A DNA stretch of 64,000 bases from Sitta carolinensis. Its lineage: Eukaryota > Chordata > Aves > Passeriformes > Sittidae. Location: positions 4,965,859 through 5,029,858 of the forward strand of contig CM063287.1 in the NCBI GenBank assembly GCA_032173965.1. The letters run 5' to 3'. Below, one piece after another: positions 46,301 to 59,784 of this stretch. The notes under the pieces are model-generated. The model worked only from the letters and a program-made list of their open reading frames with translations, ran no database searches and was not told where the DNA came from. How positions within the stretch are numbered: the first letter of the stretch is position 1; each line of letters begins with the position of its first letter. The translations under genes were made by a program, and so were the position numbers.

Positions 46301-49300
46301 TCACAGAAATTCATGCACCAAAGAAAACAACAGTAACACTATCTCTGCTATCCATCCAGATTATCTGCAGATGACATGGACACAAAAACTGAGCTGGTTA
46401 AATGAATTTCCTTCCTCTTTCTCCCTGCAAACCATCAAGACAAAAAAAAGGTTCTGAGATGAGGTAATCAGTGCAGATCAGCACATGCTCACCAAACCCA
46501 CATTTTGGTCACTAAAATGCAGATACCTGATTGGCAGAGGGTGAAGTGCTGTTCTTGGGAAGAATCCTGGGCACTGCCCTAACGGCATCCCCAGTCCATG
46601 CCCAACATCCCCTGGGTACATTGTGAAGTTGGAGGGCAACAAAGTGACTTCATCTTGGAGGGTCTGCAGAGCTAACCAGGAGCACCAGCCTGCACATCTC
46701 CCTTCAGACTCCTGCAAAGGAAGGAATAGATTGTACAGAACAAGGAGGTGAAGGGAACTGCTGAGGGAATTGCTCAGTTTGACTGACACCCCAGCAAGTG
46801 AGCAACAGGAGCCAAACCTGTGTATGCTGAGAAAGCAGCAGAGGGCAGGGGATGCTCACACTCCATTTCTGTCCAGCAACTTCAACCAGGGCCATGCACA
46901 GCACATGGACTCAGTCTTCTCCTCCACCAAGGTGTATTGTGTAGGACAAGCAAGACAGAACACAAGATGGATTTGTGTAGCAGTGAATATTTCGGTATCT
47001 TGATATCTCATTTTGGTAAGTAATTACAGGATTCACATATTGTACTACAGGTTCAGAGTTATGCCTGTCCTTATGAAGGACAATCAATATAGGACCACTA
47101 TACATTCACTTTGTGCAACCGACTCTTGTCCAGAAAGATGTTTCACAGTTCTTATTGTACAATGCCAAAGATAAAACCTATTTTTTACTTCACCTAGAGT
47201 TCTATACAGGATGTTTGTCAAAAAACTCAAATTACTTCCACATCCTTCTTAGTCCACCCACCTTCCAGGATCTCACTATGAGGCAGCTCCAGTTCAAAAG
47301 AGGCAGAACCTACCTTGTGAATAGGGGACTTAACCAGTTTCTGCTCTTCTCTTCAGCTGGGAAGCCTGCTTTCTGTAAAACTTAGATAAAAACTTACATA
47401 TTATTAGGGAAACACCAAGTATGAATGATACAGCCCTGTGAATGACACACTGCTGCACAAAAATCCCCCAACAGTGATGTCTACCCCTGTAACATCAAGG
47501 ATCCAAAATTCTACCTCATTACCTACTCTTAAATTACTCTGCAGTACTCATGCTATAACAGCAACAAACCATAATTCTGCTCCAAAACAGAATTCTTTCC
47601 TCTTTTAGGCTCAATACAACAATTAGAGTGGGTACAGTTTACAAGGGACAAAAGAAACAAAAGTCCATGGCTTCCTACATGGATCAGCTTAACTCCAGTT
47701 CCCATGTTTTCATCAGCCCATCAGCTCCAGCACTCCACAATTCACCACAGCCCTCCTGCAGCTGTGCTCTTGCTAATTGCCAGATACAATTTTGTGATTG
47801 CCTATGTCCAGAGATATGCTGCACTCCTAGGCTTTGCAGGCACCCAGCATTCAGCCAGGGTCACTCCACCACAGCTGCCTCAGTGCTCTGGATGATTTCT
47901 CATTTTTCACATTACAGCACCTCTGCTTCACTGAAGAAAACCCCAAAAATTAATTGCCAAGACTAATGTGTGCCTAGCAGTGGGAATTTTCTCATTAACG
48001 TTTCTTTTTGTTAACAAACAGGTTCCTATCTTTTCTAATGACTTTTTAAGTACCATCAGTGAGGACACTGCCACCATTCTGAAGCCATCCCAGCCCCCCC
48101 AACTGGCTGGTGATCTCACAAGATTTCATAGGTAATTCATGCATCCTTAAACAGAATGAGCTTTTGAACACAACACAGTGCAGAGAAGGAAGAGATCTCC
48201 ACTTATTTCACAATCCTCACCAATCTTTTCCCCTCAACAGCAATATAATTTCCATTTCTCCCAGCAGCAGCATCCTCATTTAATCTATGAACAGTAATCC
48301 CCATCCACACTTTATTAATTGTCAAAAAAGAAAAGGATTGCGTGATGCAGCTGCAAAGGTGGAACAGAAACAAAAATCAGGAGGCAGTGCCATGAACAGA
48401 AACTCAGGTCATGTCATTAAACATGTCACCTCAACAAAAAGGGTAGAATGGCTTTCGATGCTCTGCAGACTGCATATTGATTCTGGAGTCATACACACAC
48501 TTCAGTTTCAAAGACGTCTTGTAAATTGGCTAAATCCTGAAAACTTCAGGAAAAAAGAGCAGAGAAGGTGGCAGAGACAGTTCCATATCACATTTTTGCA
48601 AGAAAATATATTTAAAAAAAAAAAGTTATATTTGTGTACGTACCTCTCCCCACAAAACCACCCAACCAGTATGTCTATAGTAACAGACTGGTGTAATAAC
48701 AAAATATTTTTAAAAGATTTGTGTTTTCAGAAGCTTTTGGTCATTGTTTCCTCACAGCTATCAAACCTCACCATGGTAGTCTGAATTCTGGGAGCTATCA
48801 ACACTTAACTGCAGCTGTAGTTTGCATTTCAGACTGAGCCCGCAAAGTAAGGACCTCTTGATCACATTCATTTTCTAATTAAGAAAAAATGATAAGCAGA
48901 TGTAGGAGAGGGGGAAAAGGAAAACAAACATCAAACCCAAAAAATCCCCTTGAACTACAAAACTTACTTTCACTTGGGATCTGAGGAACTGCATTATGAA
49001 AGAAAGCAACAACAAAAAATGAGTAATGGAAATTAGCAAGGGAAATAATTATGTCAATAAATAAGTAGTGAACAATTGATTGACACAACAGTAAATACTC
49101 ACCAGAGAGATAAAACATAAGAAACCTGCTTCCAATGCAAACAAACATCAGCACTGTGTGATAGAAAGTGTGTGCAAAATCCTTTCCAAGAGACTACTAA
49201 ACATGTAAAAAACTGCAGGCTTGTTTGCAAGATGCAGTTTTGCACATATATAGCTTATTTCTAATCAAGTACAATACTTAACTACAGGCTTCAAAATAAT

Positions 49301-52300
49301 AGTACACTTCAGGCTTTCTACTCCTCAGATGAAGACAATTATTGAGCATGAATCTCCATCCCCTCTCATTTGCAGTCACAATATGCTCAAGCCATAAAGG
49401 AGTGACACTCAGAATCACTGTCTTCAACTGGAAATTAGAAATCAGTAAGACAGAGCAAAAACTCACCTGCCTCAGCACCCTGTTCTCATGCTGACCACAA
49501 GAGGATGCCCAGGACACGAAGTCAGACTCTCCCAGCCATATGAAGTCTCTCAGAATTTGGATTAACTGACAACAGAATTTTTGCACAATAGGAGAGAACA
49601 ATATAGGAGAGAGAAAATTCAAACTGTCCATATTCTTTCCTGTTTGCAGACAGGTGATACTAAACACAAAAAAGAATAGTGGGGGAAAATGACCCTGGTT
49701 TGTGTTGTGTTCAGGGTAAATCAAGGAGATATGCTTATTGCTGCAGCAAACAAAAATGGATTTCTGGGCCATAACTCCTCCTTCCAGTTTTCTGGAAGGT
49801 ATAATTTGTCTCAATTCTCTTTCTACCAGGGTGGAAGCCAAGGCACGTCTGGCTCAAGTCAAGAACTTGCCAGGAAGGAGAGTGTGCTTGAAGCAGCAAG
49901 ATATGTCCATCCTGCTGCCCCTTTTGCCTACAACAGTCCTGAAAGTAAGAGGAAGAAGCTGCATAAAGACTGGAATATCAGACTGTCAGACCATGCTCTG
50001 TTAGTCACAATGGACCTGAAAAGCTCATACAGATTTCAGACTGGTTTAGAGGCCAGTTTGTTGAATAGGAGTACAAAGCAACAAAAAACTTGTTATGAAA
50101 TGAACGTAATGGTACCACAGCTGGCTCTTGCAAAACCTTGCTGCAGTTCTGAAATGCTCAGAAAAGCTGAGAACCATTAAACAATTCAGCAGCTAGGCCA
50201 CAGGATCAAGAAAAGCCAAAGAAGCCAAGGAATATCAACAATGTCTAATACAGTTTGGTTGTGAGCTCATATCAAAGTTTTGTATGATTCTGAAGCATCA
50301 CATTTTGTGAAGAAACTTGCTACGAAACTACCTAGAAGAACTTCAAAGCTGTTTTGTAAAAGAAAAGCTCTCAAGCTCAGGTGGTATTTGTTTGGGTGAG
50401 GTTGTTTAAGGAAAGAACAGAAATATGGTAAACTGGACAACAACAGAGTGAAAGCCAGTTCAGTGGTGCAAGTCATTGCTTAAAGCTATTCAAAGGACAG
50501 CACCAAGATTTCTTCATTGCATCAGTTTAATCTTTACCTTCGTTACAGTTATTTTCACCCCTTTGTGCAAATACCACTATTTAGTAAAGATGCAAAGCAC
50601 AGGTCTGAGTGCTCGCTCCCATTGTCAGAGGCCGTGTGCCCCAGCTGTGCAACTGCAGGAGCTCCTGGGTCTGGTTTCTGCAGCATTGTCTGTGCTCCTG
50701 TCCCTCAGTCTGTTTGTCACCTCTACCTGAGGGGGTGGCACAGTCACTGCTCTTTTATAGTGGCAATAATCCAGGAGTCTGCAAAGGAAAACAATAAGCT
50801 CCCATAATTTACCATTTTCTGACAATAGCAGCAGCAACATAGCTGAGGTCAGACCTCATTTAAAAAGCCCGTGTGTCCGACGTAGATTTTGATAACAGAT
50901 TAAAGGGATTTTTTCCTGTGTTCACATTGTCCTCAGACAGCAGGCTTTGTCTCACTGTTTGAACAAGCACTGGTAATAATTACAAGCTTCTTTGGAATTA
51001 CAAATAGTCACTTTATAGATAGACATGCCACAGAAGAGTAGCAAAATATTTCAAGGTAATTTTTTTCTTTCTCATGTATTTTAATATACTTCAAAGATAT
51101 TTTTTAAAGCATCAATATCCAGAAAAAATATTTGAACCACAACTGCCATGTACGTATTTCTTGGTGTTTAAGACAGAAATAAGTTTTAAACCTGTTCTTT
51201 ATGAATATGCATATCAGATTGGCAAAAGGCTCTTCTACTAGGTACTATCAGTAGATAATCAGCCTGCTCTATTATTTCACTTTGTCTGATCATCTGTTTC
51301 ACTTTGACACCATTTGTTAACCTGGGGCATTTGATGCAGGTGCAATGGAGTGCTTTATCATGTATTGGATATTCTTCAGTGGTCTTATGCCCTTTTTATT
51401 TCTTCTGGTTTTATTAGGTAACTACTGCAGCTGAATATTTTACCCTGAGGAGTTTCAATTATTTATGTACATGGAATATTTGCTGGGTTTCACAGTATAT
51501 GGTTTCCATTCACCATGTAAATGACTTCGTACATGAACAGAATAATCTGTGCTTAATTTTCCACATGCTTTTGTAGATCTGTTTAGAGTTCCCAGTTCAC
51601 CTAATTTCCTTCCTCAATCAACTTTAATTGAGTTTTATGCCTTTTATGAAAGAAACTAAGTAAGGTGGCTTGAATTATAACCTACTCCTAAATCCTTGCT
51701 TAACTAAATTGAGCTCTTTTACAAAAACTAATATCATAGATTAAAAAAAGAAAAAAGGGCCACTCTCTAGTCACTTCTAATATGTCTGTATTCTGTCATC
51801 TGATAAACCAACAACTTGTACATTCCTCAGCTATGCTGTGGATATGATCCACTCATGAAAACCATGGAGCTCTTTTGAAATCAGGTTTCCAACTACAGGA
51901 CATGGAGTTGTTCCCACCAATATTGAAAATTATTTTAGCAGGAACATTTGCTATAGTGGGGACTAATAAATTTAAGAGTTCATAATAACTTGTGATCCAC
52001 AGATATTTCTCTTGAAATGCTGGCAAATTTTCACTGACATGAATGATGATTTATGAATGATGACTCCAGCCTCTGTTTCAAAATAAGTGAAATGATTCCA
52101 AGAACCAGTATCTATTTTAAACTTTCTTACACTGAAGAATGAAATAAAACCAAGAACACAACTTCTTCCTCTGCAGGAGAAACACAATTTGTTTACAGTT
52201 ATGAAGCAAAAACTACAGAAATGTGGTATCACTTATATCAGAAGTAAACAAATCCTATCTATATGCTCTTATTCTGAGCATCAGTGCTGATGTCAACACA

Positions 52301-53900
52301 AGCCAAACAGTTTAAACCAACCCTTCTCCAGTGACAGGCAGCCCTTGTTTTCCAGCTTCCTAGACTGCACCTCAGCAAGATTTTCTTCTCCTTGTTTAGA
52401 AGGACTAACACTTTTATCACCTTTAAAGCACAGCCAGCTGAGGTGGACAGTGGTGCCCCAGGCAAGCCATAGCCAGTCAGAAATGCATACACACAGGGTA
52501 TAAAAGCAAATACACTTCTGCATACAAGTATGAGTAACTGCTGTTCATGCCCCAAACCTGTGAGATTGCAAACCCAAGCCCAGCACATCACATTGGTGGT
52601 GTCTGTGCTCAGCCTAACACGCTCAGCAATCCAGCATTGTCAGAAGGAAAAATTGATTTTTTATTATACAGACAAATGAACATCCAAGGAAAAAACCTGT
52701 CACTCCTTTAGGTTAAAGAACTGCACTGAATTGCCCCAAGTCTTTGTCCAGATTCCACAGATATTTCTTCGAGATGACATCATTGGAAGTATAGCTGGAA
52801 TCCTGCCACCCATCACCTGGAAATCGTTTTGGACAGTTTGTTCTCTTCCCACACACAGCCTGAGTTTAAAGCGTACTGGAGACCAAAAATGCCTGAAAGG
52901 GAATTTAGATTCTACTTCCTTTCTCTTCAACAGCATCATCAGAAAAGCTTGACTCACTCAACAGAGTAAGAACACTGTAACCACTGAGACGCAGGCTCAG
53001 ACCAGCAGGGAATCTGAATGGCTAATCCAAAGAAACAAGCTGGTTTTATACACTTCTTCAAGACACAGTATCTCCCAATATGGAAATTCTCACTAAGCGA
53101 CCTATTGTGGGGAATAGAAAAGCCATAAAGCTGTCAGAAAGCTGTGGGAAAAGTGAATCTGTGAAATGTGAGAAAGTCAACTGTCAGCAAGGTCAAGAAG
53201 ATAATAGAGCTATGTATAAAATCAAGGATGGCCTAGAAAAAGTGTTATGTTAGATAGTAGAAATATGAAGCCTTTTGCTTGAAACTCTGTAAATGAGACT
53301 GATAGCAAAAATGGAATAATAAAATAGATTTCAAGACAGCCACACTGGCCACCCCATCTCATTTGTGTTTGTAAATAGAGTATTAATATCTGACACAACC
53401 TATCACACATTTCCATGTCAGCAACAAGCTTTCTTAATATCCCTGTATGGGGTGATCACATGCTATTCAGGGGTCTGTCAGCTTCCAGCACCTCCTACCC
53501 CGCAAAGCCAAGTGGAGATAAGCTTCTCTGTGCTGCCATGTGCTTCTCTGTTCTTCTATGGCATTGTGCAGGCATGTCCTACAGCTTGTAGCTCAATTCT
53601 ATTCCATCTCTTCCCACAACTCCCTCTTTTTTATTTTATACAAACAAGAAAAACACACTGCCAGCATTAAAACGTGTTTGGCCCACTGCCTGAAGCCAAC
53701 AAGCTCCATTCATCTTGTTCCCTCAGCACCCCCACGAACCAGTGAAGAAGCCAGGGTGACCAAGGCTGGTCAGACCACTCCTGCAGGTACCCACCATGGA
53801 ATGGAATCTCTGGAAACACAAGTATATCTTTGCTCCCAGGTTATATTTTTCTAAGTGAGCCTGTGATTCACCAAAATATCATTGGACAGGGGTTAGGTCT
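46301..53900. other. Unique noncoding stretch
   Basis: No gene recognised. Opposed ORFs at 49278-49841 (minus, 187 codons) and 49689-50180 (plus, 163 codons) have no domain I know. Poly-A patches lie near 48611-48623. No mobile element ends seen. Confidence 0.5.
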
Positions 53901-56900
53901 TCCTGAAGATGATTTTAAAAATTAAGAACATAGGAGGCTTTTGTGGGGGTATATCCCATTACTGCACTCCCTCTTCTTTGTTTTAACAGCTGTAGTATGA
54001 ACATATTTCAACCTACTAAATTCAGGAAAATGTGTAACATAAAATGCACTTCTCTTAATATGGACAAATAATATATCTAGTAAAATAATATATCTAATAA
54101 AACAATGAACACATACCAAGCAAAAAAAAAGTAAGGTAATATCTTCGACTGCTCAAAAGCTTTACCATGACCAAGATTCTGTAATCACTGGGGAGCTCCA
54201 TTTCACAATGAAGACCTGGAAAACTTTTTCCAGTCAAGGTTTCCAAGTTTACCTCAAAAGGGGGTCCAGCTTTTGTAAGACCAAATCAGCAAGTCAAAGT
54301 GCCACGATTACACTTTTAGTGCAGAACCACTCAGGTCTGATGGTATACTTCCCTAACCAGCCAGTCTGGCCTTGACTGGGAGGGTTTCCCTAGAATACCT
54401 ACAAGAAAACCTTTATTAATACAACCAAAGGAATGCATATAAATAACAAAAAATTAAACTGTTTTGCAACAAAATCTCTTTATACAAATTCTATGTATTA
54501 ATACTATCTGAATCCAGAAACATAATACAATCACACAGTTAAATCTAATAGTCATGTCAAAATCTACATATCAGTGAAAATACGAAGTATTAATTAAGAA
54601 ATGATATGCAAAAATACTAACTTCTTGTAGACTATTTATCTCTTCACTTACTAAATGTAACAATGAAATACACCTGCAGAAAACTCAATAATATTTAGAT
54701 TTGCCGTTTTTCTTTCATAGAAGGTATATATAGTTTTATAAATCCAGGTCTGGAACATTACAATTATATTAACATTAACTCCCTAAGTGGTTTCAAAAGA
54801 CAGGAACATGACTTCACAAGATCTATCTTCCCCATGAACAACCAACCAAGACATGAGAGCAGTGCTGGACCAAACCTGCAAAATTACCACCTGAACACAC
54901 CAAGGGCCTGTGCTGTCAAGATTGAGGGGTACAAAGACATGAACCTGAAGGGGAGAACACACTGAAACTGAGGAGACCCATCCTGGGAAGTGTCCTAAAT
55001 ACCCCTGTCCTGCACAGGGAACAAAGGTCAGGTGCAAAACCATTAGCTAAGCACCTAGCAAGCAATTAGCCGCACATTTCTATCTTTTCCAATATAACTC
55101 ATTTTGCATATCTATTTTTCCTTTCACACTCTTTGTCTTGATAAACATGTGTGTGTTCTGCATTTTGTATATCAATTTTATTTCTTTTTACCATAACTGT
55201 GCTTGAATACAGGTGGTTTTTTAGATCCCTGATGTATACCAAAGCATTGGGAATGGCAAATTTGAGGTACACAGTCCCAGCACAATGGACCAGGTCATTT
55301 CTCAGGCACAGAACTAGTATGCCTGAGAGGAGATGGTGTCTTTTGGTGTCCAACAAGAGCTGGGAAGGTCTCTGGGATGTGCCAAGTCATTAGGTGGAAC
55401 AGCCACCATAGCCAACAATTTTTGTAACAGGACCTTCATTAATCTAACACATTCCAGAAAGAGAGACTGAGAACACAAGAGAAGGAGGACTTCACTTTAA
55501 CAGAGAAGTAATTTATAATGTGCAAAGAGAAGTTCAAGCTGTTGTGACCTTAAACAGTCTCATGCTTCTTTCCATCTGGATGACTCCCTGCAGACTGGGA
55601 GACCTTATCACTTGGGTAAGAATACCAGAGCAAGAGTACATCTTTTCTTCCAGTAAGCCACAGAGGGAAAGATATTCACTACTAAAAAGCTACAGATGGA
55701 ATCCAATTAATAAAGTCTGACATCTCTTTTATATTGTGAAATATCTAAAAACACTGACTCAGATATGCTTACAGCAAAATATAAATCTTATGTTATACTC
55801 CTTTGTGTTCATTAGGGACATAAAACCAAATTTAACCTTAATTTAATTATGCACAACTGGAATATTCTATAGAAATAGGTATGACTTAGAAAAAACTTGT
55901 AAATTTATCGCTTTGATGGCCAAGCTGCTAATCCCTAGGATGCACTCAACTACTACATGTTTGAAAAACTTATGCAGGTGTTATTTATATAAAACTACTG
56001 AAATTGCTGCTGCTCACCAGACAGCTGGATTGAGTCACTACAGTACAAATCTCAGAGAGCAACTGTGTGCAGAATCTGCTGCTAATACCATTGGAATGCC
56101 TTTGTAAGTCCCAAGCAGGACTGTAGGAGATGCCACTGCATTGGTCACACCAATTTACAGCAGTGGCTGGGGACTCTGGCCACGGTGCACAGGGTAAATG
56201 CTCCACATGTTACCAAGCAAATGCTAACAGGCTAATAATGTACACATATAATTAAACCTTATTAAAAATTAAAAAACTGCTCATTCTGCTAGCTGGCACA
56301 GAGAGAACAGCTGAGAAAGCTGTCACTAATGCCTCCCTTCAGTCCCAGGAGAGGTGGGACAGGCGCTCTGACAAACATCATCTCCCACTTCCCAGAACAC
56401 TGAAATAATTCTTGGAGAGATGCTCAGTCAGACAAAGTTTCAGCTGATACTCTGTTTTCTCATAATATTGGTCAAGCATGCATGGCTGCATCCTTTGATA
56501 TAAATAGACAATTAAGCAGATGTAGTCTACTGTAATAGAAGCTTCAGTTTATCATGTAATGAGACAGACATTGCAGCAGTAATAGTCTACCCTGACGCTC
56601 TTGACAAGGATTAAAAAAATTCTTGAATTTCCATTGAGATTGTACTGATCAGGACATAAACACACTCTGGCTATTCTACCACAGGTAAAGAAAACAGCAA
56701 TTGAGAACTGACAAATCATAGAATTCTTTTTTATATATGTCATAAAATAAAAAACATCTCCCGAATAACTGTGACTCTGCAAGTGTCTCTGAGATCCCTG
56801 GCTTCCTTAGGTTTCTGTCAAACCTGTCATTTTCAGTAAAACAGTGCTGGAAACAAGTGAGTCAGAACTACTGTATTAAATTAACTCTTCATGCTGGAAT

Positions 56901-56985
56901 GAAATCTCAGTTCATATGAAGCACAAAGTGGTTTAACCATCCAAAGTGGTTTCAGTTTGTTAATTTGAGATTTTTTAGCTAATGC
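53901..56985. other. AT-rich unique stretch
   Basis: Very AT-rich from 54380 to 54780 with few ORFs; a decayed minus-sense ERV segment is possible (CCTTTATTAATAC near 54410 would be a minus-strand AATAAA) but I cannot support it. Nothing else recognised. Confidence 0.4.
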
Positions 56986-57665
56986 ACTATTTTATGTGGC
57001 AGGTTTATTTTTTGTTGTGAGATAGGATTAGGAGGAGAGTAAAGTAGGCTTAAACTTTGAAGAGAATAAAAAAATTTTATTATCAAAACTGAAAGAAGAA
57101 TAAAAATAAACTATCAGAACACTTCCCCATATTTTCTTTCTTTCCTATTGACAACATAAAGAAACAACACTCAGAATTTTCAGTTAATTTTCTACTTTTA
57201 GAATAGTTATTTTTTTAGTTTACTTAGGGAGAGGAATATCTCTCCTTATGTTATAGAGAATTTTTTACAAGAAGATAGTTCTCTTGTGGCTTTAATTTTT
57301 ATGAATAGCAGTCACCTGGGAATTTGTATTTGTGAAATTCTTCCTACTTTTATAGTTTTCACTATAGTTGTGGTTTTGGGTCATGTTAATATATCGGGTA
57401 TTATTTTAAGGATGAATTGTTTAAAAGTAAAGGTTTTCTTCATCTATTTTTAAGATTATTTTAATTTCTGGGAACAGAAGTTCTTTTCTTTTATTGTGGG
57501 AGGAAAAGAGGTCATCATTACTAATGTTTTTGTGTTTAAACTTTTTTTATGGGATCATAGCTATTTTAATATTTACTTATTTAGCATGGAATGCTTTTGC
57601 TTAGGTTTATAATTAGAATGTTCCATCTCCTCTATACTTCTCTATGGTTTAAAGGGATATTTAAT
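56986..57665 (-). other. Strand-asymmetric T-rich segment, possibly ERV-derived
   Basis: The plus strand is unusually T-rich and C-poor across about 650 bp, so the minus strand is A-rich, the bias seen in many retroviral genomes. No protein motif or LTR border is visible. It ends directly at the TTAAT that precedes the 36-bp LTR-like remnant at 57666. Origin as an internal ERV piece is inference. Confidence 0.3.
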
Positions 57666-57701
57666 TGTCCTGGGTTCCTAAATTTGCCTTAAACCAGGAC
57701 A
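57666..57701. mobile_element. 36-bp LTR-like remnant (TG...CA) with flanking TTAAT
   Basis: It starts TGTCCTGGGTT and ends AAACCAGGACA; nine of the eleven terminal bases pair as an inverted repeat. TTAAT stands directly before (57661-57665) and after (57702-57706). Avian ERV LTRs commonly start TGTCCTGG and end CCAGGACA. The simplest reading is an LTR that lost nearly all its interior, leaving both ends and the 5-bp target duplication. TTAAT is A/T-rich, so chance matching is possible. Confidence 0.5.
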
Positions 57702-57813
57702 TTAATATATCATAGTTTATCACTATGGTTTATAAGATAATTTTAGCTTACAATGAATCAATGCCAAACCCATCAATGCCAAGACACCATCTTAGTTCTA
57801 TAACCAGAAAAGC

Positions 57814-57833
57814 AAAAAAAAAAAAAAAAAAAA
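57814..57833. repeat. Poly-A run (20 nt)
   Basis: A homopolymer about 110 bp after the LTR-like remnant. No body of a retroposed sequence can be assigned to it. Confidence 0.95.
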
Positions 57834-59191
57834 TAGGCCTTTCTAAAACCAAAACATTTGAAGTCTAGAGAAATGCTGTTATTATGTATGAAAAGCAGGC
57901 TGCACTTGAAGCAGAGACTTTCCTGTCCTGAAGCACCAGCTCAATCACCAAACAGGTCAAAAGCAGCCATTTGCTCAAATGAGCTGCTTCTATAAAATTG
58001 TCACACATCAGTGATTTTGGAATTCCCACATCTCCACTCTTGAATACTCAGCAGTGACCTGATGATCTACCAGGACAGCTAAAGAATGGGTTATTGTTTA
58101 TACATAAAATATAGCAACCACGGCCACGGATATTCAGTACACACAAAAGTGATGCAAAAAACTTTTATTTGGCCAGGAGAAAACTTCTCGTTGGGATGTG
58201 AGTAGTGCACACAGCTTTCTGTAATCTTCCAGTACAGTGTTACTTTTGCTCACAAATGAAGTCATGTATTGGTAGACTGTGGGAGCTAGTCCAGCTGCAA
58301 AAGGACCAGGCATTAGTTTCAAGCCCTGGGAATTATTTTTAAATCAGGGTGAGCCCAAGAGTTCAACCCACAAACCTTTGAGGTTATTATGTTAATTGAT
58401 CCAAGTTCTATTCCCCTATTGGTTACCTCTTCTCCCTATACGCTTATGCTTCCAGAATGTTCCACCCCCCAAGTGTATATATTGTTACTTCTCTCTTGTT
58501 TCTGGTCTTTGGAGTCAACCCTTATACAGCATTCAGGTTTTGGGTACTGTCCCAGTTTTCTTTCAAAGTATTTCATTTTCTGGTTACTCCATTGTTCCCA
58601 TTCCTTTATTTTCACCACCCTCACCCTGAAGTCAGGGACCTAAGAGGTTTGTTGCAGCCACCCTCACTGCAACAGTAGATTAAAGAATTTGTCATTCTCT
58701 GATGTTTCATTTTTTATGAACCTCAGAAAGGTACCCAGTCAATCTTCTTATCAACCAGCTGCAGGAATCTTATAGCTTAATTTTAAAACTCTGGGTTGTC
58801 CTGTGCCCAAGACTTCCTTGTGACAAGCCAGGATTACTGTTCATATAATAAGGGCCAGCAATCAACTGGCCAAGAACAGGAACCTAAGTACCTGGGGATG
58901 GAAATAATTACCCAGAAAGCAAAGAAGAGGTACTTTGTACAGCTGGAGATAAAAGGGTTGTTGAAGAAGACTGGGGGGAGAATGTTCAGCTGTTTTCTTC
59001 TGTGCTGTGTGCAGCTGTTCCAGTGAACAGAGAGGTGCCCAAAGACAGCACATTAACCATTGCAACAAGCACAACACAGTGGGGCAGAGAGGAAAAGTTA
59101 CACAAGGTGGATAGATACTTGCCACGGTGCCGATGACCACGGAAAGAATGCACATTTCTAATGTTTTCACATGCCATTTAAGAGAGAAAAG
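57834..59191. other. Unique noncoding stretch
   Basis: No gene or mobile element recognised. The 167-codon minus ORF at 58862-59365 owes its length to the adjoining A-rich tract (poly-Phe) and is not credible. Confidence 0.5.
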
Positions 59192-59279
59192 AAAAAAAAA
59201 AAAAAAAAAACTAAACCAAAACCAAAAAACAAAACCAAAACCAAAAACACACACACACACAAAAAAAAAAAAACAACAC
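59192..59279. repeat. A-rich / (CA)n / poly-A compound tract
   Basis: Nineteen A, then AACCAAAACCAAAA-type units, then about seven CA units, then a second A run of 13. Low-complexity sequence only. Confidence 0.9.
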
Positions 59280-59784
59280 ATGGTGGGGGCAAAAAACTGA
59301 AAAAGTTTCTTTGTAAAGGAAACAGAGATTGTTACCAGTGACAGATGTCCACCACATATCTGCACCAGAACTGCTGTAACACCATCCTAATTGAAAATGA
59401 GTCTTCCAGAATATCATGCAATTTTGTATGTCACTATCTCCAAGGAAAAACATATTTAATACATTCAAATGTTTGTGTCTCCACAATGTTGGCCATATCT
59501 GAAAGCTGTTGCTACTTTGCCCTGAACAGAATTACAGAATTATTGAGGCATTTGGCTGCCAGTCATCAATAGACGAAACTATTCTCATTTGGTAGATTTT
59601 TTCCCCAGTTTAGCACAGATTATTGGAAAAGCTCAGTTCTCTTAGCTTGCTATTGAAATTGCAAGCCAGGGTCATTCTTTTCTAAATTTACCAGTCTCAG
59701 CTGTCTGGGTGTTGAATTACAGACTCTCAAAATCGTCATTATGCTGTGAGCCTTGCAGAAGCACCAAGAGCTCAGTGTCCATGA

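Noticed and set aside
49278..50180. 187-codon minus and 163-codon plus ORFs, partly overlapping
   Set aside because: No known motif, no supporting splice or promoter context, and lengths are within chance for the window.
53365..53670. 101-codon ORF with hydrophobic segments
   Set aside because: No motif; an overlapping 104-codon ORF exists in another frame; typical of pyrimidine-rich noncoding DNA.
58862..59486. 167- and 91-codon minus ORFs with Phe runs
   Set aside because: Length comes from the A-rich/CA compound tract at 59192-59279.
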